Shown: one piece after another, positions 55,739-64,000 of the stretch
How positions within the stretch are numbered: the stretch's first letter is position 1
How the letters are laid out: every line of letters starts with the position of its first letter
Assembly (NCBI RefSeq): GCF_900231165.1
Contig: NZ_LT960614.1
Coordinates: 4,279,501-4,343,500, forward strand
Reading direction: 5' to 3'
Source of the DNA: Hartmannibacter diazotrophicus
Lineage (GTDB): Bacteria; Pseudomonadota; Alphaproteobacteria; Rhizobiales; Pleomorphomonadaceae
Length of the DNA: 64,000 bases
The notes under the pieces: generated by a model
Databases searched by the model: none
What the model was told of the DNA's origin: nothing
What the model saw: the letters and a program-made list of their open reading frames with translations, nothing else
Position numbers and translations under genes: made by a program

Positions 55739-56683
55739 ATGATTTCACGCCGCACCTTTCTGAAGCTCGCCGGCTCGGCCCTCTTCTCCGCCATCCCGAT
55801 GACGGCCTACGCAGGCCTCATCGAGACGCGCTACAAGCTCGTCACGACGCGCTACGAGATCGGCATTCCCGGCTGGGACGACAGTCACGGGCGCATGCGG
55901 ATCGCGGTTGTCGCCGACATCCACGCCTGCGAACCCTGGATGCCGCTGAGCCGTGTGAGCGAGATCGTCGAGGCCACCAATGCCCTCAAGCCGGACGTGA
56001 CGCTGCTTCTGGGCGACTATGCGGCCGGCATGGAGCATTTCAAGACGGCGGACGTCGCCATCGCCGACTGGGCCCGCGCCCTCGGGCGGCTTCGCGCCCC
56101 GCTGGGCGTTCATGCCGTCCTCGGCAACCATGACTGGGCGGTTGGCGGCGAGTTCTGCCGCTTTTTCCTCGACGACTACGCCGGCGTTCCCGTGATGGAG
56201 AACAAGGCCGTGCGTCTTTCGACGCCGAACGGCGGCCATTTCTGGCTCGCCGGCCTCGGCGACCAGATCGGCATCAACGACTATGGCCGCCCGGGACGCG
56301 ACAACCTGCCGGGCACGCTGGCGCAGGTGACCACCGACGACCCCGTCATCATGATGGCGCACGAGCCGGACATTTTCCCCTTCATGCCGGCCCGCGTCGG
56401 CCTGACGATTTCCGGCCACACACACGGCGGCCAGGTCAGCCTGCCGGGCATCGGTCCGCTCATCGTGCCCTCGCGCTTCGGCACGCGCTACGCCTACGGC
56501 CATGTCGTGGAACGCGGCCGGCAGTTGCTGGTCTCCGGCGGCCTCGGCTGCTCGCGCCTGCCGATCCGCTTCGGGCGCCCGCCGGAACTGGTGCTTCTCG
56601 ACATCGTGCCGGGCAAGAGCATCCAGGGTCCGGTCATCGGCCTCTCGGAGACCGCGCAGGTCGAGGATCACACCCTCGCCTGA
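55739..56683 (+). CDS. Tat-exported metallophosphoesterase (YkuE/YaeI type)
   Basis: The 314-residue enzyme has a twin-arginine signal (ISRRTFLKLAGSALFSAI) and the full calcineurin-like metal-site series: VVADIHAC (DxH), LLLGDYAAG (GD), VLGNHDWA (GNHD), MAHEPDIF and SGHTHGGQ (GHTH). It therefore should be active in the periplasm or at the membrane. The closest known types act on UDP-diacylglucosamine-like lipids or other phosphodiesters, but the substrate is not shown. It lacks the odd GDTH substitution seen in the 11.3-kb phosphoesterase. Confidence 0.9.
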   Translation: MISRRTFLKLAGSALFSAIPMTAYAGLIETRYKLVTTRYEIGIPGWDDSHGRMRIAVVADIHACEPWMPLSRVSEIVEATNALKPDVTLLLGDYAAGMEHFKTADVAIADWARALGRLRAPLGVHAVLGNHDWAVGGEFCRFFLDDYAGVPVMENKAVRLSTPNGGHFWLAGLGDQIGINDYGRPGRDNLPGTLAQVTTDDPVIMMAHEPDIFPFMPARVGLTISGHTHGGQVSLPGIGPLIVPSRFGTRYAYGHVVERGRQLLVSGGLGCSRLPIRFGRPPELVLLDIVPGKSIQGPVIGLSETAQVEDHTLA

Positions 56684-56730
56684 CAGCCCGCGAATTCGCC
56701 GGCGCGTGACGGTTTGGAATCGCTCTCACA

Positions 56731-56759
56731 TTGTCGTTTGCCGCTGGCGCTGCTATATG
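56731..56759 (+). promoter_or_regulatory. Candidate promoter of leuC
   Basis: TTGTCG (56731-56736) and TATATG (56754-56759) are 17 bp apart. The expected transcription start is at about 56766, right at a small open frame, leaving a 200-base leader before leuC. Confidence 0.45.
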
Positions 56760-56766
56760 CACCGCC

Positions 56767-56901
56767 ATGACGAAGACGAGACACATGACCCGTGATCATG
56801 TTCCGACGATGGTGGAGTTCGCCGCCGTCTCCGATCACGCGCGCCTGCCGGGTCGGTTCTTTGCCGCCCTCCTCGCCTCGGACAGCTTGCTTCGACGCTG
56901 A
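56767..56901 (+). CDS. Possible 44-residue leaderless small ORF before leuC
   Basis: An ATG at 56767 opens a 44-codon frame (MTKTRHMTRDHVPTMVEFAA, ending SLLRR) with no ribosome-binding site. It begins about where transcription from the TATATG promoter would start, so it would be leaderless. Leucine codons are not concentrated, so it does not look like a classic leucine attenuator peptide. It may also be chance. Confidence 0.25.
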   Translation: MTKTRHMTRDHVPTMVEFAAVSDHARLPGRFFAALLASDSLLRR

Positions 56902-56969
56902 CCGCGTTTCGTTTTTTCCGTTTCATTCGAATGTGACGCCCAAAGAGGCAATGCCCCAAGAGGCCCAAG

Positions 56970-58382
56970 ATGACGACCAATCCGCGCACGCTCTATGACA
57001 AGATCTGGGACGACCATGTGGTCGAGACCGCCGAGGACGGCACGAGCCTGCTCTATATCGACCGCCACCTCATCCACGAGGTGACGAGCCCGCAGGCCTT
57101 CGAGGGCCTGCGCACGGCCGGCCGCCCGGTTCACCAGCCGAAGAAGACGCTCGCCGTCGTCGACCACAACGTGCCGACCACCGACCGTTCCAAGCCCAAC
57201 GAGGACCCGGAATCGGCCGCCCAGATCGCCGCGCTCGCCGAAAACACCAGGGAATTCGGCATCGAATACTATGACGAGTTCGACAAGCGCCAGGGCATCG
57301 TCCACGTTGTCGGCCCCGAGCAGGGCTTCACCCTGCCCGGCATGACCATCGTCTGCGGCGACAGCCATACCTCGACGCACGGCGCCTTCGGCGCGCTCGC
57401 CCACGGCATCGGCACCTCTGAGGTCGAGCACGTGCTCGCCACCCAGACGCTGATCCAGAAGAAGGCGAAGAACATGCGGATCACCGTCGACGGCAAGCTG
57501 CCGGACGGCGTGACCGCCAAGGACATCATCCTCGCGATCATCGGCGAGATCGGCACCGCCGGCGGCACCGGCTACGTCATGGAATATGCCGGCGAGGCGA
57601 TCCGCTCGCTCTCGATGGAAGGCCGCATGACGGTCTGCAACATGTCGATCGAGGGCGGCGCCCGCGCGGGCCTCATCGCCCCCGACGAGAAGACCTTCGA
57701 CTATATCCTGAACCGCCCCATGGCGCCGAAGGGCGAAGTGCTCGAAAGCGCCATGGCCTACTGGAAGACGCTGTTTTCCGACGAAGGCGCCCATTTCGAC
57801 CGCGAGGTCCGGCTCGACGCGGCCAGCCTGCCGCCGATCGTCTCCTGGGGCTCCTCGCCCGAGGACGTCACCTCCGTCACCGGCGTCGTGCCGAACCCGG
57901 ACGAGATCGAGAATGAAGGCAAGCGCACCTCCAAGTGGCGTGCGCTGGAGTATATGGGCCTGAAGCCCGGCACGAAGATCACCGACATCATGCTCGACAA
58001 GGTCTTCATCGGCTCCTGCACCAACGGCCGCATCGAGGATCTTCGCGCCGCCGCCGCCGTGGTCAAGGACAAGAAGATCGCCGGCAACATCAAGCTGGCG
58101 ATGGTCGTCCCGGGCTCCGGCCTGGTGAAGGACCAGGCCGAGGCCGAAGGCCTCGACAAGATCTTCATCGAGGCCGGCTTCGAATGGCGCGAGCCGGGCT
58201 GCTCCATGTGCCTTGCCATGAACCCCGACAAGCTTTCTCCGGGCGAGCGCTGCGCCTCGACCTCGAACCGCAACTTCGAGGGTCGTCAGGGCTTCAAGGG
58301 CCGCACGCACCTCGTCTCGCCGGCCATGGCCGCCGCCGCCGCCGTCGCGGGTCACTTCGTCGACATCCGCGACTGGAAATGA
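56970..58382 (+). CDS. leuC: 3-isopropylmalate dehydratase large subunit
   Basis: This 470-residue aconitase-family subunit isomerises 2- to 3-isopropylmalate in leucine synthesis together with LeuD, which is not in the window. The 4Fe-4S ligands are visible as [10 protein letters not shown] (about residue 347) and [11 protein letters not shown] (about 410). [20 protein letters not shown] and [11 protein letters not shown] are also canonical. AGAGG precedes the ATG. Its place after rplS is typical of Rhizobiales. Confidence 0.97.
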   Translation: MTTNPRTLYDKIWDDHVVETAEDGTSLLYIDRHLIHEVTSPQAFEGLRTAGRPVHQPKKTLAVVDHNVPTTDRSKPNEDPESAAQIAALAENTREFGIEYYDEFDKRQGIVHVVGPEQGFTLPGMTIVCGDSHTSTHGAFGALAHGIGTSEVEHVLATQTLIQKKAKNMRITVDGKLPDGVTAKDIILAIIGEIGTAGGTGYVMEYAGEAIRSLSMEGRMTVCNMSIEGGARAGLIAPDEKTFDYILNRPMAPKGEVLESAMAYWKTLFSDEGAHFDREVRLDAASLPPIVSWGSSPEDVTSVTGVVPNPDEIENEGKRTSKWRALEYMGLKPGTKITDIMLDKVFIGSCTNGRIEDLRAAAAVVKDKKIAGNIKLAMVVPGSGLVKDQAEAEGLDKIFIEAGFEWREPGCSMCLAMNPDKLSPGERCASTSNRNFEGRQGFKGRTHLVSPAMAAAAAVAGHFVDIRDWK

Positions 58383-58410
58383 CACGCCAACTTGCGAACC
58401 GCTGAAACGA

Positions 58411-58441
58411 CAAACGGCCGGAGCGATCCGGCCGTTTTGTT
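58411..58441. terminator. Bidirectional terminator between leuC and the AraC gene
   Basis: AAACGGCCGGA and TCCGGCCGTTT (58412-58437) form an 11-bp stem with a GCGA loop, flanked by T-rich sequence on the plus strand (TTTTGTTTC) and a short T-run on the minus strand. It serves both convergent genes. Confidence 0.85.
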
Positions 58442-58496
58442 TCTTGCGCCCAGTGCTTCAACCAGATGAAGATTCGGGCCGGAACGACAAGGCCCC

Positions 58497-59555
58497 TCAA
58501 CTCGCTCGACTTTCGCTCGGATGGGCCGGTGCCGCCTCTCCGGCGGGTTCGGCGTCCACCTGCTGCGCCAGCCAGGCACTCGGCGCGACGCCCGAGACAC
58601 GCAGGAATTCGCGATTGAAGTTCGACTTGGTGTTGAAGCCGCTTTCGAGCATGGCGCTCGTCACGCTGTCGCCGCGCGCCAGCAGCGCGCAGGCATGCCG
58701 AATCCGGAAATCGTTGATGAAACGCGAGACATTCTGGCCGCTACCCCGGTTGATCGCCGTCGACAGGTGCTTTGCCGGAACGCCGAGACGCCTTGCAAGA
58801 CGCGCCAGCGTCAGGTTCGGATCGAGATAGAGCGGTTCCTCGTTCAGCAGATGGCGCAACCGGGACATCAGGGCGGCGTGTTCTTCCACAACGCCCGGAT
58901 CCTCGTCGGCCTCTCTTTGCCGGGCGGCATCGTCCGGCTCCTGCGCAAGGCTCTGCGACAGGCCGAGGATGCCGATGGCGAGCAGGGCCAGAGATGAAAA
59001 GCCGCCAACGATGAGCGGCTTCAGCCAGTCCATTCCCTGTGCCAGGACGAGCGCGATCAGTCCGTCGTTGACGGCCGACAGAATGAGGGCAAGCGCAATC
59101 ACGCGCCAGACGAGTTCAGGCCTCTCGCCGGCTTCAAGGCGCATGCGGGGCAACCCGTCCGGACCGGCACGCAGCCCATTCAGCATCAGCCCACCGTAGA
59201 TCAGGAAGACGCCGCAGACGACGACGTCGACCGCCATCGGGGCAAAAACAACGCAGAAGGCTGCGAACAAGGGAACGGCCGCATGCGGCACATCGAGCGA
59301 GCGGGAGAACGGGCGCACCGCCGTCACCTGAAAGATGACCCAGGCAAGCGGTGGAATGACGGTGGCCGTGACAGGCTGAACCCTGCCAAGACCACCGAAC
59401 CCATAATACTGGTTGAGGGCCACGATTAGGCTCTGCAGGCCGCAGACGCCGATGAGCACCGCCAACAGCCACGGTCTGTCCTTCACGACCAGTATTCTGA
59501 TAACGAGAAAAGCCAGGACGATCGCAACGATCAAGGGAACAGGCAAAGCCAGCAT
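58497..59555 (-). CDS. Membrane-anchored AraC family regulator
   Basis: The 352-residue protein has about seven N-terminal membrane helices (residues 3-200), then a cytoplasmic AraC/XylS DNA-binding domain of two helix-turn-helix motifs. These contain LTLARLARRLGVPAKHLSTA and the second VTSAMLESGFNTKSNFNREF, with FLRVSGVAPSAW as the usual end. Such membrane-AraC proteins sense extracellular or membrane signals. It is divergent from a secreted hydrolase gene across 211 bp, which may be its target. Confidence 0.88.
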   Translation of the reverse strand: MLALPVPLIVAIVLAFLVIRILVVKDRPWLLAVLIGVCGLQSLIVALNQYYGFGGLGRVQPVTATVIPPLAWVIFQVTAVRPFSRSLDVPHAAVPLFAAFCVVFAPMAVDVVVCGVFLIYGGLMLNGLRAGPDGLPRMRLEAGERPELVWRVIALALILSAVNDGLIALVLAQGMDWLKPLIVGGFSSLALLAIGILGLSQSLAQEPDDAARQREADEDPGVVEEHAALMSRLRHLLNEEPLYLDPNLTLARLARRLGVPAKHLSTAINRGSGQNVSRFINDFRIRHACALLARGDSVTSAMLESGFNTKSNFNREFLRVSGVAPSAWLAQQVDAEPAGEAAPAHPSESRAS

Positions 59556-59766
59556 CGGGCACCAACGACAAAAAGCAAAACAGGATCTGGCCGATCATGA
59601 CGATGAGCCGGAACGCGGTGGTCGGACTGGATTAAGGTCCTGTCCGCCGCACTGCAATGGTCCCAAATCCGGTTTCGCGCGACCTGAAACCGGTTCGAGG
59701 ACGCTTCAACGCCGTGATTCCTGAAGAAAGAGTCCGCACCCAATGCGTCAACACGGAGCTCTTTCC

Positions 59767-60819
59767 ATGAGACCCTGCGCTTACCTCGCCGCTTTCATTC
59801 TTGCCGCCACCTCGGCAATATCCAGTGCATCCGCCGATCCGATCGCCGGTTACGACCGAATGGACATGCTCCTTCCCCACCGCGCCCGCCCCGTCGATGC
59901 CACGGTGTGGTATCCGGTCAAGACACCCACCTATCGAGGCCTGGTCGGCGACGACGCGGTGTTCAGGGGAACATATGCCAATGTCGGCGCGGCGGTTGCG
60001 GACGGCACACGTCCGCTCGTCCTGCTGTCGCATGGCTCCGGCGGCAATATGGACTCGCTCGGATGGCTTTCGTCGGCGCTCGCCCGGCGCGGCATGATGG
60101 TGCTTGCCGTCAATCACCCGGGCAGCACATCGGGAGATTCCTCACCCCGTCGCTCGCTGCGGTTCGACGAGCGCGCCGCCGATCTGTCGGCGGCGCTCGA
60201 CAAGCTTCTTGCCGACCCTGCCTTCGGCCCACACGTCGACCGCTCGCACGTCACTGCACTCGGCTTTTCTCTCGGCGGCGCGACAGCGCTCCATCTCGGC
60301 GGCGCACGCCTCGATCCGCAGAAATACCGCGAATACTGCGACCGGTTCGGCGCTGAGGCCGCCGACTGCCACTTCTTCGCCAGGGGCAGCGTCGATTTCA
60401 CCGACGTTCCGAAGGGATTTACCGCCGATGCCAAGGATCCGCGGGTCACAACCATTGTCACCATCGATCCCGGAATGACCTACGGCATGACCGAGCAGAG
60501 CCTTTCGTCGATGAACCTGCCGGTTCTGCTGATCAATCTCATTGCGCCGCCGGATTGGAAAGGCATGAGCCTCGGGCTCGCCGGTGACGTCGGACCGAAG
60601 GGAAGCGATCTCGCTCACCGTCTGCCCCGGGCGGACTACGTTAGGATCAGCCCGGCGATCCATTACACCTTCCTTGGCCTTTGCAAGCCCGATGCTGCGC
60701 AAATCCTGCGCGAGGAGGAGGATGATCCGATCTGCGACGATCCGGCGGCAACGGACCGGGCCGCCATCCACGCAAGGATCGTCGACGAGATCGCGGCATT
60801 TCTCTCACGAGAGCATTGA
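59767..60819 (+). CDS. Secreted alpha/beta hydrolase (dienelactone hydrolase-like)
   Basis: With the ATG at 59767 (GGAG upstream) the protein has 350 residues and a signal peptide (LAAFILAATSAISSASA). The fold follows: VLLSHGSGGNMDSLGW for the oxyanion loop, VNHPGSTSGDS, the nucleophile elbow GFSLGGATAL (Ser about residue 171), and a late AIHYTFL that may supply the His. It resembles the platelet-activating factor acetylhydrolase/dienelactone hydrolase group. The substrate is unknown. A paired Cys motif near CDRF..DCHFF suggests a disulfide in the periplasm. Confidence 0.83.
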   Translation: MRPCAYLAAFILAATSAISSASADPIAGYDRMDMLLPHRARPVDATVWYPVKTPTYRGLVGDDAVFRGTYANVGAAVADGTRPLVLLSHGSGGNMDSLGWLSSALARRGMMVLAVNHPGSTSGDSSPRRSLRFDERAADLSAALDKLLADPAFGPHVDRSHVTALGFSLGGATALHLGGARLDPQKYREYCDRFGAEAADCHFFARGSVDFTDVPKGFTADAKDPRVTTIVTIDPGMTYGMTEQSLSSMNLPVLLINLIAPPDWKGMSLGLAGDVGPKGSDLAHRLPRADYVRISPAIHYTFLGLCKPDAAQILREEEDDPICDDPAATDRAAIHARIVDEIAAFLSREH

Positions 60820-60897
60820 GCAACGCCTGCCCTTCCACCCGGCAGGAGACGAGACGCATCGTGAGGACGAGGCAAACCAGCGCCTGATCGACGCAAA

Positions 60898-60922
60898 GCG
60901 GCCGGATCGCTCCGGCCGTTTC
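60898..60922. terminator. Hairpin after the secreted hydrolase gene
   Basis: CGGCCGGA (60899-60906) and TCCGGCCG (60911-60918) with a TCGC loop form the same stem as at 58412-58437, read in the opposite direction. A short TTTCTC follows on the plus strand. It also lies past the lolA stop on the other strand. Confidence 0.55.
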
Positions 60923-60948
60923 TCATTCCATGCTGTCGTGCAGGACGC

Positions 60949-61599
60949 TCACTTGTAGAGCGAGAAATTGATCTTGAACCATTCGGGCTTGGTCGCAACG
61001 CCCGACTTCAGGTCGTAGACCGCAACCGTCGTGTCGAGCCCCTGCGCGTCGGTGACGGTCCACTGGCGCAGCTCCACCGTGCGTCCGTCGAAGATCAACG
61101 TCAGCTTGCCGGAGGCGAAGGTGCCCGGGTCCTCAAGGACGACCGTCAGGAGATCGTCCTCCATGCTGACGGACTTCACCACCGCCTCCTTGGTGAGATC
61201 GATATTCTTGTCCAGGAGGAAGCGCAGCGGCGTGTCGGAGAGGAAGACCAGCGTCTGGTCCCGCGCCACCTTGTCGTCGATCGCCACCGTCTTGCCGTCG
61301 GAGATGATGTCCATCTTCGTCGGCGGCGCGTAGCGGAAGCGCATCTTGCCGGGCCGGTCGAGGACGAAATAGCCCTCCGCCATGCTGCCGTCCGGACCAG
61401 TCTGGATGAACTTGCCTTCCAGCGTGTCGATCGAGTTGAAGTAGTTGTTGACCGCCTTCACCTTGTCGATCTGCTCGGCGGTGAGCCCGCCGAGATTGGG
61501 CACCGCAAAAGCGGGCGAGACGAGCCCGCCCCCAACGATCGCCAGCGTCCCGAAGGCCGCGGCACGGCGGATCAACTGGCGGCGGCTGAATGCGATCAT
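60949..61599 (-). CDS. LolA-like outer-membrane lipoprotein carrier family protein
   Basis: The 216-residue protein has a signal sequence (SRRQLIRRAAAFGTLAIVGG, with twin arginines). A LolA-like beta-barrel half-shell follows: LEGKFIQTGPDGSMAEGYFV, LDRPGKMRFRYAPP and VSMEDDLLTVVLED, then ELRQWTVTDAQGLDT. It would carry lipoproteins or similar lipidated ligands across the periplasm. I took the ATG at 61599, after AGGACAGGACCC. It is adjacent to ftsK in the order seen in rhizobia. The fold could also be a LolA relative for other ligands. Confidence 0.87.
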   Translation of the reverse strand: MIAFSRRQLIRRAAAFGTLAIVGGGLVSPAFAVPNLGGLTAEQIDKVKAVNNYFNSIDTLEGKFIQTGPDGSMAEGYFVLDRPGKMRFRYAPPTKMDIISDGKTVAIDDKVARDQTLVFLSDTPLRFLLDKNIDLTKEAVVKSVSMEDDLLTVVLEDPGTFASGKLTLIFDGRTVELRQWTVTDAQGLDTTVAVYDLKSGVATKPEWFKINFSLYK

Positions 61600-61714
61600 G
61601 GGTCCTGTCCTTGTCGTCTTCCTGAGGCCGGCGCTCCTGCGCCGTTCCTCCAACCCTATGTGTTATTGACCGTCCGTGGCGGCAAGTGGGCGCCGGCGCG
61701 CGCCCTCCCCGTCG

Positions 61715-64000
61715 TCAGAACGGATCGTCGTCGTAGTCGTTGCCGCCGCCGTGGCGATCCTCCATCAGGATCTCGCGCTTGCCGGCGTGGTTGGCGGGCG
61801 AAACGATGCCTTCCTGCTCCATGCGCTCGATGATCGAGGCAGCACGGTTGTAGCCGATGCCGAGCCGGCGCTGGATGTAGCTGGTGGAGACCTTCTTGTC
61901 GCGCAGGACGACCGCGATCGCCTGATCGTAGAGGTCGGCGCCTTCGCCCGAACCGCTGTCGCCGCCGGGCGCGCCGCCACCGTCATAGGGGCTCGCCTCT
62001 TCGTCTTCCTCGGTGATGGCGTCGAGATAGTCCGGCACCCCTTGCGTCTTCAGGTGCGCGACGATCTCCTCGACCTCCACGTCGGAGACGAAGGGGCCGT
62101 GAACGCGCTGGATGCGCCCGCCGCCCGCCATGTAGAGCATGTCGCCCTGGCCGAGGAGCTGCTCGGCGCCCTGCTCGCCGAGGATGGTGCGGCTGTCGAT
62201 CTTCGACGTCACCTGGAAGGAGACGCGGGTCGGGAAGTTGGCCTTGATAGTGCCGGTGATGACGTCCACGGACGGACGCTGCGTCGCCATGACGACGTGG
62301 ATGCCGGCCGCGCGCGCCATCTGGGCAAGCCGCTGCACCGCGCCCTCGATTTCCTTGCCCGCGACCATCATCAGGTCGGCCATCTCGTCGATGATGACGA
62401 CAATGAACGGCATCGGCTGCAGGTCGAATTCCTCGGTCTCGAAGATCGGCTCGCCGGTTTCGCGATCGAAACCCGTCTGCACGGTCCGGCTGATCTGCTC
62501 GCCCTTTTCCATCGCCTGCGAAACACGGGCGTTGAAGCCGTCGATGTTGCGCACGCCGATCTTGGCCATCTTCTTGTAGCGGTCCTCCATCTCGCGGACC
62601 GTCCACTTGAGCGCCACCACCGCCTTCTTCGGGTCGGTGACGACCGGCGTCAGGAGGTGCGGAATGCCGTCATAAACGGAAAGCTCCAGCATCTTGGGGT
62701 CGATCATGATCAGGCGGCACTGCTCCGGCGTCAGCCGGTAGAGCAGCGACATAATCATCGTGTTGATGGCGACCGACTTGCCCGAGCCGGTGGTGCCGGC
62801 GACCAGCATGTGCGGCGTGCGGGCAAGGTCGACGATGACGCTCTCGCCGCCGATGGTCTTGCCGAGCGCCAGCGCGAGGCGCGCCTTGGTGCGCTCGAAT
62901 TCCTCGCTGCCGAGGATTTCGCGCAGGTAGACCATCTCCCGGTGCTGGTTCGGCAGTTCGATGCCGATGGCGTTCTTGCCGGGGATGACCGCCACGCGCG
63001 CCGCGATGGCGCTCATCGAACGGGCGATGTCGTCGGCAAGGCCGATGACTCGGCTCGACTTGATGCCCGGCGCCGGTTCCAGTTCGTAGAGCGTCACGAC
63101 GGGGCCGGGACGCACATGGATGATCTCGCCCTTGACGCCGAAGTCGTCGAGAACGCCTTCCAGAATGCGGGCATTCTGTTCCAGCGCATCGGAGGAAATC
63201 TTGACCTGACCATCGGCGCGCGGCTCGGCGAGAAGCTGCAGCGGCGGGAAGACATAGCCCTCCTCGTGACCCGGCAGGCGCGGCTGGGCATCGTTGACGA
63301 GGCGGCGGCCGGGCTTCGGCGGCGGGGCGGCCGGCGTCACGCGCGGGGCCATCGGCGGCCCCTGTTCGGCGCCGCTGGTGTCGGCGTGCGGCTGTCCGCG
63401 CCCGTCACGGGCAAAGGCGGGCGGAGGCGCGGCCGGCGGACGCGCTTGGGGCCGCGCAACCGGACGGGAGACCATGGGCGGCTCGACGCGCGCATCGGCG
63501 GACCGCGGGCGCAGCCATCCGCCGCGCTTCTGCGGCGTCACCGGCACCGGATCGGCATCTTCCCAGCCGCCGGCATCGTGACCGAAATCCTGCTCCGGCT
63601 GGTCGGAGCCATCGTAGTCGTGCTCCGGTTCCGGAGCCGGTGCGGGCCTGCGCAGGGCGGCCGGGCCGCGCAAGGGACGCGGCGGCGGAACGACCGTCGG
63701 ATCGGGACGCGGCATGACCCGCGCGGCCGGCTCCATATGCACCGAACCCATAGCCCGTTCCTCGGGCATCATGTCCTGCTCGTAGGCGGCATCCTGCCAG
63801 TGCGCACGCGGAACGGCCACCTCGACGGGCGGCGGAACCGGCGCCATGCGGCCCTGCCGCTGCACCGGCGCCGGATGATAGGCCTCGCCGTAGCCGTCCA
63901 TCGCCTCGTCGGAGGCGGCCAGATTGCGCACCAGACGTCCGAGCCGACGCTCGCCTTCGACCGGGATCGGACGTTCCGGCGCTTCCACCTGCACCGCCCG
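61715..64000 (-). CDS. ftsK: DNA translocase FtsK, N-terminus beyond the window
   Basis: The frame is open to the right edge; the first base pairs at 63995-64000 are in frame, so the start and the four membrane helices lie outside. What is here: a Pro/Arg/Ala-rich linker (about 63300-64000), the RecA-like motor with Walker A GTTGSGKS and Walker [16 protein letters not shown], and the C-terminal gamma winged helix ([20 protein letters not shown], then [14 protein letters not shown]). FtsK pumps DNA at the septum and activates XerCD; the gamma domain reads KOPS sites. Confidence 0.95.
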   Translation of the reverse strand, partial: RAVQVEAPERPIPVEGERRLGRLVRNLAASDEAMDGYGEAYHPAPVQRQGRMAPVPPPVEVAVPRAHWQDAAYEQDMMPEERAMGSVHMEPAARVMPRPDPTVVPPPRPLRGPAALRRPAPAPEPEHDYDGSDQPEQDFGHDAGGWEDADPVPVTPQKRGGWLRPRSADARVEPPMVSRPVARPQARPPAAPPPAFARDGRGQPHADTSGAEQGPPMAPRVTPAAPPPKPGRRLVNDAQPRLPGHEEGYVFPPLQLLAEPRADGQVKISSDALEQNARILEGVLDDFGVKGEIIHVRPGPVVTLYELEPAPGIKSSRVIGLADDIARSMSAIAARVAVIPGKNAIGIELPNQHREMVYLREILGSEEFERTKARLALALGKTIGGESVIVDLARTPHMLVAGTTGSGKSVAINTMIMSLLYRLTPEQCRLIMIDPKMLELSVYDGIPHLLTPVVTDPKKAVVALKWTVREMEDRYKKMAKIGVRNIDGFNARVSQAMEKGEQISRTVQTGFDRETGEPIFETEEFDLQPMPFIVVIIDEMADLMMVAGKEIEGAVQRLAQMARAAGIHVVMATQRPSVDVITGTIKANFPTRVSFQVTSKIDSRTILGEQGAEQLLGQGDMLYMAGGGRIQRVHGPFVSDVEVEEIVAHLKTQGVPDYLDAITEEDEEASPYDGGGAPGGDSGSGEGADLYDQAIAVVLRDKKVSTSYIQRRLGIGYNRAASIIERMEQEGIVSPANHAGKREILMEDRHGGGNDYDDDPF

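Noticed and set aside
56767-56901. Leucine attenuator leader peptide before leuC
   Set aside because: The small frame has only a few scattered Leu codons and I find no clear competing hairpins with a T-run.
56835-58385. A 516-codon minus-strand frame opposite leuC
   Set aside because: Shadow of leuC, which has intact iron-sulfur cluster motifs.

Overview
The window is chromosomal DNA of an alphaproteobacterium, most likely Hyphomicrobiales (Rhizobiales). GC is high, which throws long antisense shadow frames over nearly every gene. Several gene orders typical of that order are present: priA next to an F1-only atpHAGDC operon, ffh-chorismate mutase-rpsP-rimM-trmD, rplS followed by leuC, proA-nadD-rsfS-rlmH-envC-ctpA-deacetylase-rppH, lolA next to ftsK, and BA14K-type small proteins. 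The family cannot be fixed by eye. I found no tRNA, rRNA, CRISPR array, prophage or insertion sequence.

Layout. 0.0-0.9 kb: the start of a cobalamin gene (cobK) cut by the window edge, a cupin and slyX. 0.9-10.5 kb: the three carbon-skeleton enzymes of the ethylmalonyl-CoA pathway (ccr, ecm, mcd), interleaved with a DMT-family exporter, a soluble chemoreceptor carrying a PilZ domain, and a YihY/BrkB membrane protein. 10.5-16.3 kb: tspO, a secreted phosphoesterase-like protein behind a Pho-box-like repeat, leuB, a beta carbonic anhydrase, DUF429 and pdxY. 16.3-17.4 kb: a low-GC island with a probably frameshifted membrane protein. 17.4-19.3 kb: a Tat-exported intradiol-dioxygenase-like protein with a ferric-reductase-like membrane partner, then a cupin. 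19.4-27.3 kb: priA and the F1 ATP synthase operon, closed by a strong terminator.

27.3-34.9 kb: a methyltransferase, a DUF2254 membrane protein, a translationally coupled three-gene catabolic operon (deaminase, diaminopropionate ammonia-lyase, N-carbamoyl-D-amino acid hydrolase), two overlapping Nudix/RppH genes and a divergent polysaccharide deacetylase. 35.0-41.2 kb: cell-envelope and housekeeping genes, all on the minus strand. 41.5-47.1 kb: an L,D-transpeptidase-like DUF2778 protein, a Popeye-like membrane cyclic-nucleotide-binding protein, a GGDEF-EAL protein and a Tat-exported tannase-like esterase. 47.3-53.2 kb: ffh to trmD, two BA14K paralogs and rplS. 53.4-64.0 kb: a fatty acid desaturase, transglutaminase, Tat phosphoesterase, leuC, a membrane-anchored AraC regulator divergent from a secreted hydrolase, a LolA-like protein and an ftsK gene running off the right edge.

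How it works together. ccr, ecm and mcd assimilate acetyl-CoA or C2 units through ethylmalonyl-CoA, methylsuccinyl-CoA and mesaconyl-CoA. A 13-bp motif is shared by the ccr/ecm and mcd upstream regions and may mark a common regulator. leuB and leuC are two steps of leucine synthesis at separate loci. The least described elements are the coupled deaminase/DpaL/carbamoylase operon, for which I suggest a ureido-amino-acid substrate, the Popeye-like protein beside the c-di-GMP enzyme, and the PilZ chemoreceptor.
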